Shown: positions 1-5,497, counted from the stretch's first letter. The stretch is 6,182 nucleotides of DNA from an uncultured Eubacteriales bacterium (GCA_900320415.1 ONSE01000048.1:1-6182), one strand, 5' to 3'. Numbers and translations are program-made. Notes: generated from the sequence alone by a model not told the origin.

Positions 1-26
1 CAACAGTCTGATAAACGCTTTTCGCG
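1..26. repeat. Partial copy of the composite repeat (alpha module), cut by the window edge
   Basis: These 26 bases match positions 66-91 with one difference (A for G at the 13th base, by hand count), so they are the end of another alpha module of the repeat family described at 49-140. The copy begins outside the window. It is followed by about 22 unrelated bases (27-48) and then the next copy, so at least two copies lie downstream of murA. What is seen is the duplication; the family assignment is inference. Confidence 0.7.
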
Positions 27-48
27 ATCCATTCAGATGAACCTGTCT

Positions 49-140
49 CCGGGAAATGGGATTCGCAACAGTCTGATGAACGCTTTTCGCGTAAACGTGC
101 AGCAACCCTCAAACAAGACCCTTAGTCCGCGATTTAAAAT
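49..140. repeat. Composite repeat (alpha plus one 52-nt beta unit) directly after murA
   Basis: The stretch aligns without gaps to 3762-3852, downstream of the MBOAT gene: 78 of 91 positions match by hand count. Module alpha (about 49-89) contains the core CTGATGAACGCTTTTCGCG, with a small ACGC/GCGT stem. Module beta (90-140) contains CCCTTAGTCCGCGATTTAAAA. The murA stop codon (143-145 on the minus strand) is only 2-3 bases from the end of the repeat, so in the murA transcript the repeat is the first thing after the stop. No U-tract terminator is visible here. This looks like a REP- or MITE-like dispersed intergenic element. It has no coding capacity, and its function is unknown. Confidence 0.8.
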
Positions 141-142
141 AA

Positions 143-1441
143 TCAGGCGCGGAGTTCTTCTTCGGTGTCGCCCGAGTAGTAGACCTTCTTGATGTCAGCG
201 CCGAGAGCCTTAAACTTTTCGACAACATCCTCGTAGCCTCTCTCGATATACTGGATGCTGGAAATCTCTGTAGTACCCTTTACCTGGAGGGCAGCGATGA
301 TCATCGCCGCGCCCGCGCGCAGATCTGTCGCCCGGACGGGAGCCGCTGTCAGCGGTGTTCCGCCCTCGATGATGGCAAGTCTGCCTTCTACCGAGATGTG
401 AGCGCCCATGCGCATCAGCTCACTGATATATTGATAGCGGTTGTCCCATACGTTCTCGTTCACAATGCTGGTGCCGGGCACGCTCATGAGAAGCGAGGTG
501 AACTGCGGCTGACAGTCCGTCGGGAAACCCGGATGGGGCATGGTCTTGATGTTGACTCTCTTGAGCGGCTTTACGGTCGCGTCAAAGATGATCGCCTCGT
601 CATACTCCGTGATCTTGACGCCCATCTCACGGAACTTCGCGGAGATGGACTCCAGATGCTTGGGAGTGATATTGCTGACGGTGATTTTGCCGCGGGTCGC
701 AGCCGCGGCACACATATAGGTGCCCGCCTCAATCTGGTCGGGAATAATTGAATAGGTGATGCCGTGCATCGCGCTGACGCCGCGGATCTTGATAACGTCA
801 GTACCCGCGCCGCGTACGTCCGCTCCCATGGAGTTGAGGAAGTTGGCAAGGTCAACGATGTGAGGCTCCTTCGCCGCGTTCTCAATAACGGTCAGTCCCT
901 TCGCGCGGCTGGCGGCGAGCATGATGTTCATGGTCGCGCCTACGCTGACTACGTCGAGATAGATGTGAGTGCCTACAAGTCCCTCTTCACCGCACATGGC
1001 TTCGATGATCGCGCCGTCCACCAAACGGGTCTCTGCGCCGAGCGCCTCAAAGCCCTTGAGATGCTGGTCAATCGGACGGACGCCGAAGTTGCAGCCGCCG
1101 GGGAGAGCAACTCTCGCGTTGCCGTACTTGCCGAGCAGCGCGCCCAGGAGATAGTAAGACGCTCTCATGCCCATGACCAGCTCGCTGGTGGCGGAGCTGG
1201 AATGAATGTGCGTCGGGTCAATGTAGAGCGTGCTCCTGTTGATTCTTCTGACCTTGGCTCCCATCTGCTGCAAAATCTTGCTGATGAGAGTAACGTCGCT
1301 GATATTCGGGATATTTTCAATCTGGCAGGGTTCATCGCAGAGGATAACCGCAGGAATAATAGCTACCGCGGCGTTCTTCGCTCCGCTGATGCTTACCTCA
1401 CCAAATAAAGGCTTGCCGCCTGTGACAACGAATTTTTCCAA
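143..1441 (-). CDS. murA: UDP-N-acetylglucosamine 1-carboxyvinyltransferase (MurA)
   Basis: The enzyme transfers enolpyruvate from PEP to UDP-GlcNAc in the cytoplasm, the first committed step of peptidoglycan synthesis and the target of fosfomycin. The protein is 432 aa, a normal length. Near the N-terminus is GEVSISGAKNAA, with Lys22 matching the conserved substrate-binding lysine. The active-site loop GGCNFGVRPIDQHLKGF carries Cys117 (E. coli Cys115), so the enzyme is of the usual fosfomycin-sensitive Cys type rather than the Asp variant. GFPTDCQPQF carries Asp309, the counterpart of the catalytic Asp305. DLRAGAA (Arg375) and the C-terminal IERGYEDV (Arg401) are also conserved. I chose the TTG start at 1441 because GGAG lies 9 nt upstream and the family begins at (M)EKFVVTGG. 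A longer reading from TTG at 1495 would place a TATAAT box inside the gene. The gene stands alone, with its own AT-rich upstream region and a repeat right after its stop. Firmicutes often carry two MurA paralogues; which one this is cannot be told from the window. Confidence 0.97.
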   Translation of the reverse strand: MEKFVVTGGKPLFGEVSISGAKNAAVAIIPAVILCDEPCQIENIPNISDVTLISKILQQMGAKVRRINRSTLYIDPTHIHSSSATSELVMGMRASYYLLGALLGKYGNARVALPGGCNFGVRPIDQHLKGFEALGAETRLVDGAIIEAMCGEEGLVGTHIYLDVVSVGATMNIMLAASRAKGLTVIENAAKEPHIVDLANFLNSMGADVRGAGTDVIKIRGVSAMHGITYSIIPDQIEAGTYMCAAAATRGKITVSNITPKHLESISAKFREMGVKITEYDEAIIFDATVKPLKRVNIKTMPHPGFPTDCQPQFTSLLMSVPGTSIVNENVWDNRYQYISELMRMGAHISVEGRLAIIEGGTPLTAAPVRATDLRAGAAMIIAALQVKGTTEISSIQYIERGYEDVVEKFKALGADIKKVYYSGDTEEELRA

Positions 1442-1486
1442 CTTATGACACTCCAATTCTCTGATAAGATGGCTTGGATTCGAAAT

Positions 1487-1492
1487 ATTATA
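1487..1492 (-). promoter_or_regulatory. murA: Putative -10 box of the murA promoter
   Basis: The minus strand reads TATAAT, a perfect sigma-A -10 hexamer preceded by TTG. A start site near 1480 would give a leader of about 39 nt to the TTG codon at 1441, which is sensible. No good -35 hexamer lies 16-18 nt upstream, so the promoter may need an activator or may be weak. An 8-bp inverted repeat (1507-1540) sits where a regulator would bind. Confidence 0.55.
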
Positions 1493-1506
1493 CAATATTC
1501 AACAAG

Positions 1507-1540
1507 ATGTTGTGTTTATTTGAATCACTAGTCACAACAT
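1507..1540. promoter_or_regulatory. 8-bp inverted repeat upstream of the murA -10 box
   Basis: ATGTTGTG (1507-1514) is matched perfectly by CACAACAT (1533-1540), with an 18-nt gap. The two half-sites lie about 26 bp centre to centre and cover roughly the -27 to -60 region relative to the putative murA start site. This is a plausible site for a dimeric regulator, or a chance inverted repeat in AT-rich DNA. No regulator family is recognised. Confidence 0.3.
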
Positions 1541-1556
1541 ATATTACATTTTGGTT

Positions 1557-1609
1557 AAAAAACATAGGGTGTGACGGTTACACGGGCGTAACCCCTCAAT
1601 TCTTCCCTA
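1557..1609 (-). ncRNA. Candidate short structured RNA or attenuator hairpin with U tract
   Basis: Read on the minus strand, TAGGG (1609-1605) pairs with CCCTA (1569-1565). Inside it GGTTAC (1593-1588) and GTAACC (1581-1576) form a perfect 6-bp stem with a GCCCGT loop. Three bases after the outer stem comes a run of six T (1562-1557). Together with the promoter at 1614-1642 this would give a transcript of about 50 nt beginning near 1608. It could be a very small RNA, or an attenuator and leader upstream of murA. It matches no riboswitch class I know. The hairpin and U tract are seen; transcription is inference. Confidence 0.35.
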
Positions 1610-1613
1610 GAAA

Positions 1614-1642
1614 ATGATACTACAAAATTGTAGTAAAGTCAA
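1614..1642 (-). promoter_or_regulatory. Candidate promoter with an 18-bp dyad in its spacer
   Basis: On the minus strand, TTGACT (1642-1637) and TATCAT (1619-1614) are separated by exactly 17 nt, a good sigma-A arrangement. The spacer and the edge of the -10 are covered by TACTACAAAATTGTAGTA (1618-1635), an 8+8 bp dyad around two A bases. Such a position is typical of a repressor operator. The half-sites ACTACA/TGTAGT recall BlaI/CopY-family operators, but those have 2 nt between TACA and TGTA and here there are 4, so no regulator is assigned. The promoter points towards murA, about 165 nt upstream of its start codon. Confidence 0.45.
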
Positions 1643-1818
1643 CGTATTCTTAAAATTGTAACCGTTTTTTGGCTAACTTGTACTCAAAAAATGAAAGATT
1701 TGTAATAAAGTTTTTTAAGATTAACAACCATTGTAATTGTTAGCCCGATATTCCTGAAAAGAAATAAAATTCGTTATTATTTTCCGTTCGAGAAATATTC
1801 GAGAAATTACAGGTTAGT

Positions 1819-1832
1819 TATCAAATTTGATA
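1819..1832. promoter_or_regulatory. Perfect 14-bp palindrome
   Basis: TATCAAATTTGATA is its own reverse complement. It lies about 95 bases beyond the DHHW stop codon, at the junction between AT-rich and more GC-rich spacer DNA. Eleven bases away is a tandem pair of 11-nt repeats (1787-1808). It could be a protein-binding site or the end of an inserted fragment; neither can be shown here. Confidence 0.3.
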
Positions 1833-1925
1833 CACATCCGTCAGTTTTCGGCCGCCTGTTATCAGTATTTACCAACGGAATGCCCTTTTACAGACAGTCC
1901 CATTGCCTATTTTGACCACGATGCG

Positions 1926-3326
1926 TCAGCTGACCCATACCAAATCCGTATCGGTGGAGAGGTTGTCGATGCCGTAGAGAACAAGAACCTGCTCCGCTTC
2001 CTCGTTTTTCACGATTTCGGAAACGCTCTGCTTGTAATAGCGCATATCCACCAGGATCACCTTGCGGTAGTTTTCCGCGAGGAAGGGCGCGAGACTGTGG
2101 CTGAAGCTGTCCTTGACGACAACAATGGTTCCCCTGTCCGCGCTGCTGTTCTCAATGGTGGTGAGAGCATGGTTGCCGTCGAGGAACACGGGATATTTGT
2201 CGTCCTCGTCAAGATGGTTATAAAAATACAGCGTGTTATATTCCTTTACATCTGTTCCCTCAGTGATGGTGACTTTGATGTTATCGCCGTTGCCGGGGTT
2301 GCTCCAGACCTCAACTTCGTCGGGCTTCGTCATCCAGAAGCCGCTCTTCGAATAGGTGGTGCCGTAGAAATCGGGGTATATCTCAGTGGTGAGCTTTTCA
2401 CGGTCAACCGGCGCCTTGTCGTAGGTTTCGCAGAGCTTTGTATAGGCAAGATACGCGCCCGCTGTCGTCCAGTGGTGGTCGGTGCGGTAGTAGAGCTGCG
2501 TACCCTGAGCATACGCCTCACGGAACGCGCCGCGGAGATCCACCAGCGGAATACCGCTGCTGCCCAGCTCCTTGATGGCGAGGTTCATCAGAAGGTCATC
2601 CTCGTAAGCATCGTGGACAAGGGGCAGCTTGTCGGCGCAGATGTAGCCCGTGGAGGGGGCGAGCATTACGGTGAGCGGCGTGTCGCCGAGATTCTGCTTG
2701 AAGTCGGTGATCGCCGAGATATTCTTGAGAAAGTTGTTGTCCTTGGAGACAGGAACGTTGATCAGATAACCGTCTCTGCCGTTGTAGACACCGTTCGCGC
2801 CGTTGTTCCCCTGCGCCAGGGAGTAATAGCTGTTGAATCCCACCCACATATTGCGAGCGGGGAACTGGTCGGCAAAATAGGTCTCAAACTCCGAGCCGAA
2901 CTTGCCGCTTGCGATATCGGAAAAGCTCGCATCGGGAAATTGCTGCAGATAACGCTTCTCGGAGGAGCTGTAGTCCTGCTTCGGACTGAACAGAAACCAG
3001 ACAGCAAGCCCGAAAACGCACACAACAAACACCGCCGCAGGCAGAAAACGCAGCTTGCCGACCTCGGTGTTGACCTTTGGCTCGGATGCCTTGTAGAGAT
3101 TGGCGGACTGCTCCATGGGGTTTTTCCGCCTTGGACGCTCTGCCCGCTCTTTTTTGGCGGACAAGTCCTTCACGCGGAACACACGTGTGCTGCCGTCACT
3201 CTCCCGAATCAGCTGACTGCTGCTGAACACCCGCGTCTTTTCTTTCTCCGTGCGCGGCTTTTTGAGCTTGAGCTTTTTGAGATGATGTTTTATTTTATTG
3301 TGTAAGGATTGTTTGAAATGTTTCAT
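1926..3326 (-). CDS. DHHW-family (AlgJ/AlgX-like SGNH) membrane-anchored protein, probable polysaccharide O-acetylation partner
   Basis: The 466-aa protein has a basic N-terminal tail (about 1-90, rich in Lys/Arg, with TRVF at 31-34 and again at 47-50), one membrane segment (about 92-113, LRFLPAAVFVVCVFGLAVWF) and a large outside domain. The signature RTDHHWTTAGAYLAY holds Asp283 and His285, matching the DxHW acid/base pair of AlgX/AlgJ. VKDSFSHSLAPF holds Ser407, the likely nucleophile. With the MBOAT gene upstream on the same strand it suggests the second half of an O-acyltransferase pair that modifies a cell-surface glycan; the substrate is unknown. ATG at 3326 has no evident ribosome binding site. 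An in-frame ATG at 3116 (Met71) has AAGGCGG 9 nt upstream and would give 396 aa with a short tail. The first 70 codons are mostly GC-rich and look coding, so I keep the longer form with caution. The gene is separated from the MBOAT stop by 543 nt that include a repeat array. Confidence 0.88.
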   Translation of the reverse strand: MKHFKQSLHNKIKHHLKKLKLKKPRTEKEKTRVFSSSQLIRESDGSTRVFRVKDLSAKKERAERPRRKNPMEQSANLYKASEPKVNTEVGKLRFLPAAVFVVCVFGLAVWFLFSPKQDYSSSEKRYLQQFPDASFSDIASGKFGSEFETYFADQFPARNMWVGFNSYYSLAQGNNGANGVYNGRDGYLINVPVSKDNNFLKNISAITDFKQNLGDTPLTVMLAPSTGYICADKLPLVHDAYEDDLLMNLAIKELGSSGIPLVDLRGAFREAYAQGTQLYYRTDHHWTTAGAYLAYTKLCETYDKAPVDREKLTTEIYPDFYGTTYSKSGFWMTKPDEVEVWSNPGNGDNIKVTITEGTDVKEYNTLYFYNHLDEDDKYPVFLDGNHALTTIENSSADRGTIVVVKDSFSHSLAPFLAENYRKVILVDMRYYKQSVSEIVKNEEAEQVLVLYGIDNLSTDTDLVWVS

Positions 3327-3448
3327 GGCAATTTTGAGGTAGTAATCAGTGAGTTGGTGGTGGACAGTGATCGATGGTCAATGTTTTGTGCTTCGTTTTT
3401 CATGCCTGTGTACCTGACGGAAACGCGGGCCTGTAAATCCTTGCGGAG
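3327..3448. other. Unassigned spacer upstream of the DHHW gene
   Basis: This stretch lies between the repeat region and the ATG at 3326. On the minus strand I find no convincing -35/-10 pair, no ribosome binding site at the expected distance and no terminator. Small open frames crossing it run into the repeat and resemble no known protein. The DHHW gene may therefore be read from the MBOAT promoter through the repeats, or from a promoter I cannot recognise. Confidence 0.5.
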
Positions 3449-3868
3449 AAACGGGCAAAAAACAAAAGAACTTTTCGCAGAGCAATGGGATTGGCAAGAG
3501 CCTGATGATCGCTTATCGCGTAAACGGGTAGTTACCATCAAGCAAAACCCTTAGTCCGCGAATCAAAAAAAACGTAAACGGGCAGTGACCGTCAAATGAA
3601 ACCCTTAGTCCGCGAATCAAAAAACGTAAACGGGCAGTGACCGTCAAATGAAACCCTTAGTCCGCGAATCAAAAAACGCAAACGGGCAGTGACCGTCAAG
3701 TGAAACCCTTAGTCCGCGAATCAAAAAACGTAAACGGGCGACAATTCAAAAAAACTTTTCCCCGGGCAATGGGATTGGCAAGAGCCTGATGATCGCTTAT
3801 CGCGTAAATGTGCAGTGACCGTCAAGCAAAACCCCTAGTCCGCGATTTAAAAAACGCGATTTAAAATA
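3449..3868. repeat. Composite repeat region after the MBOAT gene (alpha-beta-beta-beta-beta-partial beta-alpha-beta)
   Basis: About 420 bases are built from two modules. Alpha (about 70 nt) occurs at 3449-3518 and 3732-3802; the two copies share an identical 43-base run (3482-3524 and 3766-3808) and similar A-rich left parts ending in AACTTTTC. Beta (52 nt) follows each alpha. The last beta unit (3803-3854) is followed by a repeat of its own end, CGCGATTTAAAATA (3855-3868), which stops one base short of the MBOAT stop codon at 3870-3872. The right-hand alpha-beta copy is the one that matches the repeat after murA. The region has no coding capacity. Confidence 0.9.
3519..3740. repeat. Tandem array of 52-nt beta units
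   Basis: Units begin with CGTAAACGGG at 3519, 3573, 3625, 3677 and 3729. Unit 1 is 54 nt because its A run is two longer and differs at several bases. Units 2 and 3 are identical over 52 nt. Unit 4 differs from them at two positions. Unit 5 breaks off after about 12 bases where the second alpha module begins. Each unit carries CCCTTAGTCCGCGAATC followed by a run of A. Read on the minus strand (as transcribed from MBOAT) each unit has a weak ACGG/CCGT stem and then TTTTTT. Identical neighbours point to recent tandem duplication. Units are continuous, without the unique spacers of a CRISPR array. Confidence 0.92.
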
Positions 3869-3869
3869 T

Positions 3870-5264
3870 TTAGAAGCGGAAATAGAGGAAGGGGTTGTAG
3901 CTCTGACGGACAAGACAGGCGGTGCTGACAAACAGAATCAGCGCGCAGAACGCTGTCTCGGCAATCCAGAGGTATTTCCAGCCGCTGAAACGCGCGTAGT
4001 ATTTCGCAGCGAGAGGCGTACTCGCCACACCCGCGATGATCATTATCGGCAGATAGCTCAGCGTGAGAGACAGCGCGCTCTGACTGATCAGGCCGTTGCC
4101 GAAGTTGAAGAGATCGCCCATGAAGTTGAAGAGCTGTCCCACATCGGTGAAGTAAAACAGACCCCAGCCAATCATCACGATGAAAATGGTGTAGATGTGC
4201 TGCACCGCAGTCGGAAGTCTGTCCAGCCATTTTTTCAGCACGAATTTCTCGAGAATCAGCAGACCGCCGTAGTACAGGCCCCAGAAAATGAAGTTGTAGG
4301 ACGCGCCGTGCCAGAGTCCCGTAAGTCCCCAGACAATCAGCAGGTTGATGATCTGCCGCTTCATGCCCTTGCGGTTGCCGCCGAGGGGGATGTAAACATA
4401 CTCCTTGAACCACGTTGACAGCGAGATGTGCCAGCGCCGCCAGAAGTCGGTGATGGATTTTGAGATGTAGGGATAGTCAAAGTTTTTGAGGAACTCAAAG
4501 CCGAGCATATTGCCCAGACCGCACGCCATGTCGGAGTAGCCTGAAAAATCAAAATATATCTGAAGCGTATACGCCGCGATACCGACCCAGGTGCCGAGAA
4601 CGCCGTTTTCGTCGGGGTGCCCGAACATCGCGGAGGTCAGGGCGCCCATCTGGTTGGCGATGAGCACCTTTTTGCCAAGACCCACACAGAAGAGCTTGAC
4701 GCCCTTGGTGAAGCGGTCGAGAGTTTCGACTCTGTGGTCGAGCTGGTAGGCGACGTCGCGGTAGCGCACGATCGGTCCCGCGATCAGCTGCGGAAAGAGC
4801 GCGACGTAGGTACCGAAGCCGATAAAGCTCTTGGAAACAGGCGCGTCGTTTCGGTAGACGTCGATGACATAGGACATCGTCTGGAAGGTGTAGAACGAAA
4901 TGCCGATCGGCAGGCTGATCTTCAGGCTCGGGATATTCAGGAAGGGCAGCAGGTTGACGGTATCCACCAGCATTCCCGTGTATTTGAACACCGCGAGGAT
5001 GCCGATATCCAGCACGCAGGTGAGAATCAAAAACAGCTTGCTCTTCTTTTGGTCGGAGCGGTACTTGTCAACGAAGTAGCCGCCGAGGTAGTTGAAAAAG
5101 ATGTTAAACACCATCAGCAGCACAAGCGTAGGCTCGCCCCAGCCGTAGAAAATCAGGTTAACAATAAAGAGAAAGATATTTCTGCCAATCGGCGGCGTGA
5201 TGTAATAGATCAGCAGCGTGAGCGGCAGATAGGCAAAAAGAAATACCAGGCTTGAAAAAACCAA
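3870..5264 (-). CDS. MBOAT-family O-acyltransferase (AlgI/DltB/PatA-like)
   Basis: This is a polytopic membrane protein of the MBOAT family, which moves an acyl group (usually acetyl) from a cytoplasmic donor across the membrane to modify an outside polymer. From the TTG at 5264 it is 464 aa, the usual AlgI size, beginning (M)VFSSLVFLF as the family does. About 11-12 hydrophobic segments are spread along the chain. The core motif DFWRRWHISLSTW (about 273-285, His279) is followed by EYVYIPLGGNR. LTGLWHGASYNFIFWG holds His319, the expected catalytic histidine (P. aeruginosa AlgI His322). The start is supported by AGGGGG 8 nt upstream and by the promoter at 5299-5327. An open reading extending to 5477 would cross both that promoter and a terminator, so it is rejected. 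The next gene on this strand encodes a DHHW partner protein, giving the usual AlgI-AlgJ/X pairing, but a repeat array separates them. The substrate (teichoic acid, peptidoglycan or capsule) cannot be decided. Confidence 0.95.
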   Translation of the reverse strand: MVFSSLVFLFAYLPLTLLIYYITPPIGRNIFLFIVNLIFYGWGEPTLVLLMVFNIFFNYLGGYFVDKYRSDQKKSKLFLILTCVLDIGILAVFKYTGMLVDTVNLLPFLNIPSLKISLPIGISFYTFQTMSYVIDVYRNDAPVSKSFIGFGTYVALFPQLIAGPIVRYRDVAYQLDHRVETLDRFTKGVKLFCVGLGKKVLIANQMGALTSAMFGHPDENGVLGTWVGIAAYTLQIYFDFSGYSDMACGLGNMLGFEFLKNFDYPYISKSITDFWRRWHISLSTWFKEYVYIPLGGNRKGMKRQIINLLIVWGLTGLWHGASYNFIFWGLYYGGLLILEKFVLKKWLDRLPTAVQHIYTIFIVMIGWGLFYFTDVGQLFNFMGDLFNFGNGLISQSALSLTLSYLPIMIIAGVASTPLAAKYYARFSGWKYLWIAETAFCALILFVSTACLVRQSYNPFLYFRF

Positions 5265-5272
5265 GTTTCCTA

Positions 5273-5278
5273 CCCCCT
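5273..5278 (-). promoter_or_regulatory. Ribosome binding site that fixes the TTG start of the MBOAT gene
   Basis: AGGGGG on the minus strand ends 8 nt before the TTG at 5264. No ATG or GTG is similarly placed at the family's usual N-terminus, so this site decides the start. Confidence 0.65.
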
Positions 5279-5298
5279 TTTGAAGTGCATACAGTGGT

Positions 5299-5327
5299 AT
5301 TTTACCCCAAAGCACTGCTTTAGTCAA
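5299..5327 (-). promoter_or_regulatory. Promoter of the MBOAT gene with a dyad in its spacer
   Basis: On the minus strand, TTGACT (5327-5322) and TAAAAT (5304-5299) are separated by 17 nt, close to the sigma-A consensus. A start near 5292 would leave a leader of about 28 nt. The spacer contains AAAGCACTGCTTT (plus-strand reading, 5309-5321), a perfect 6-bp inverted repeat around one base, directly next to the -35 box. It may be an operator. The promoter lies just after the terminator of the preceding gene, so MBOAT begins a new transcription unit. Confidence 0.7.
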
Positions 5328-5363
5328 GATATTTCGATTTGAGTTATCCGTTGTCGGAGTTTT

Positions 5364-5391
5364 AAAACAAAACGGCGTGCCCCGCACGCCG
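5364..5391 (-). terminator. Intrinsic terminator after the YnzC/DUF896 gene
   Basis: On the minus strand an 8-bp perfect GC-rich stem (5391-5384 with 5380-5373, CGGCGTGC/GCACGCCG) closes a 3-nt loop and is followed by TTTTGTTTT. It lies about 107 nt past the YnzC stop codon. In between is a weaker hairpin (5427-5444, GAGGAAC/GTTCCCC around ACAA) without a U tract. Confidence 0.85.
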
Positions 5392-5497
5392 CCAAACTGT
5401 TGAAAAGCTCTCTCATTTTTCGACCCGAGGAACACAAGTTCCCCGAAATCCTTCGCTTTGGCTCGGAGAATACACATCCCTGTACACCGATCACCCG

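Larger units (their letters stand above)
1496..1925. other. AT-rich non-coding spacer between the DHHW gene and murA
   Basis: With the murA leader, about 480 bases lie between the two genes and contain no gene I can support. The stretch 1496-1825 is clearly much poorer in GC than the flanking genes. It holds a candidate promoter with a dyad (1614-1642), a hairpin with a U tract (1557-1609), two tandem 11-nt units starting TTCGAGAAAT (1787-1808) and a perfect 14-bp palindrome (1819-1832). The last part, 1833-1925, is richer in GC and looks different in composition; it could be a fragment of something else, but I recognise no family. I see no clear terminator for the DHHW gene. Confidence 0.7.

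Noticed and set aside
764..1408. Plus-strand open frame of 214 codons inside murA
   Set aside because: Antisense shadow of murA, which has all its catalytic motifs.
1557..1609. Known riboswitch (preQ1, THF, PRPP/ppGpp or similar)
   Set aside because: The hairpin lacks the conserved core bases of any class I can recall; it is kept only as an unassigned structured RNA candidate.
1827..3305. Long plus-strand open frame of 492 codons opposite the DHHW gene
   Set aside because: It is the antisense shadow of a clear DHHW-family gene. It has no recognisable domain and no ribosome binding site, and GC-rich third positions on the minus strand readily leave the opposite strand open.
3309..3554. Small open frames on both strands crossing 3309-3554
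   Set aside because: They run into the repeat DNA, resemble no known protein and lack a ribosome binding site; the repeat explains the open frame.
3519..3740. CRISPR array
   Set aside because: Units are continuous 52-nt copies with no unique spacers between them, and no cas genes are nearby.
4617..5255. Plus-strand open frame of 212 codons inside the MBOAT gene
   Set aside because: Antisense shadow. The product is a charged, domain-free sequence while the minus strand encodes conserved MBOAT motifs.
5427..5444. Second terminator after the YnzC gene
   Set aside because: The 7-bp hairpin is not followed by a U tract on either strand; the real terminator is at 5364-5391.
5265..5477. 71-residue N-terminal extension of the MBOAT protein
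   Set aside because: The stretch contains a hairpin terminator and a near-consensus promoter, and the family starts at (M)VFSSLVFLF, matching the TTG at 5264 with its own ribosome binding site.
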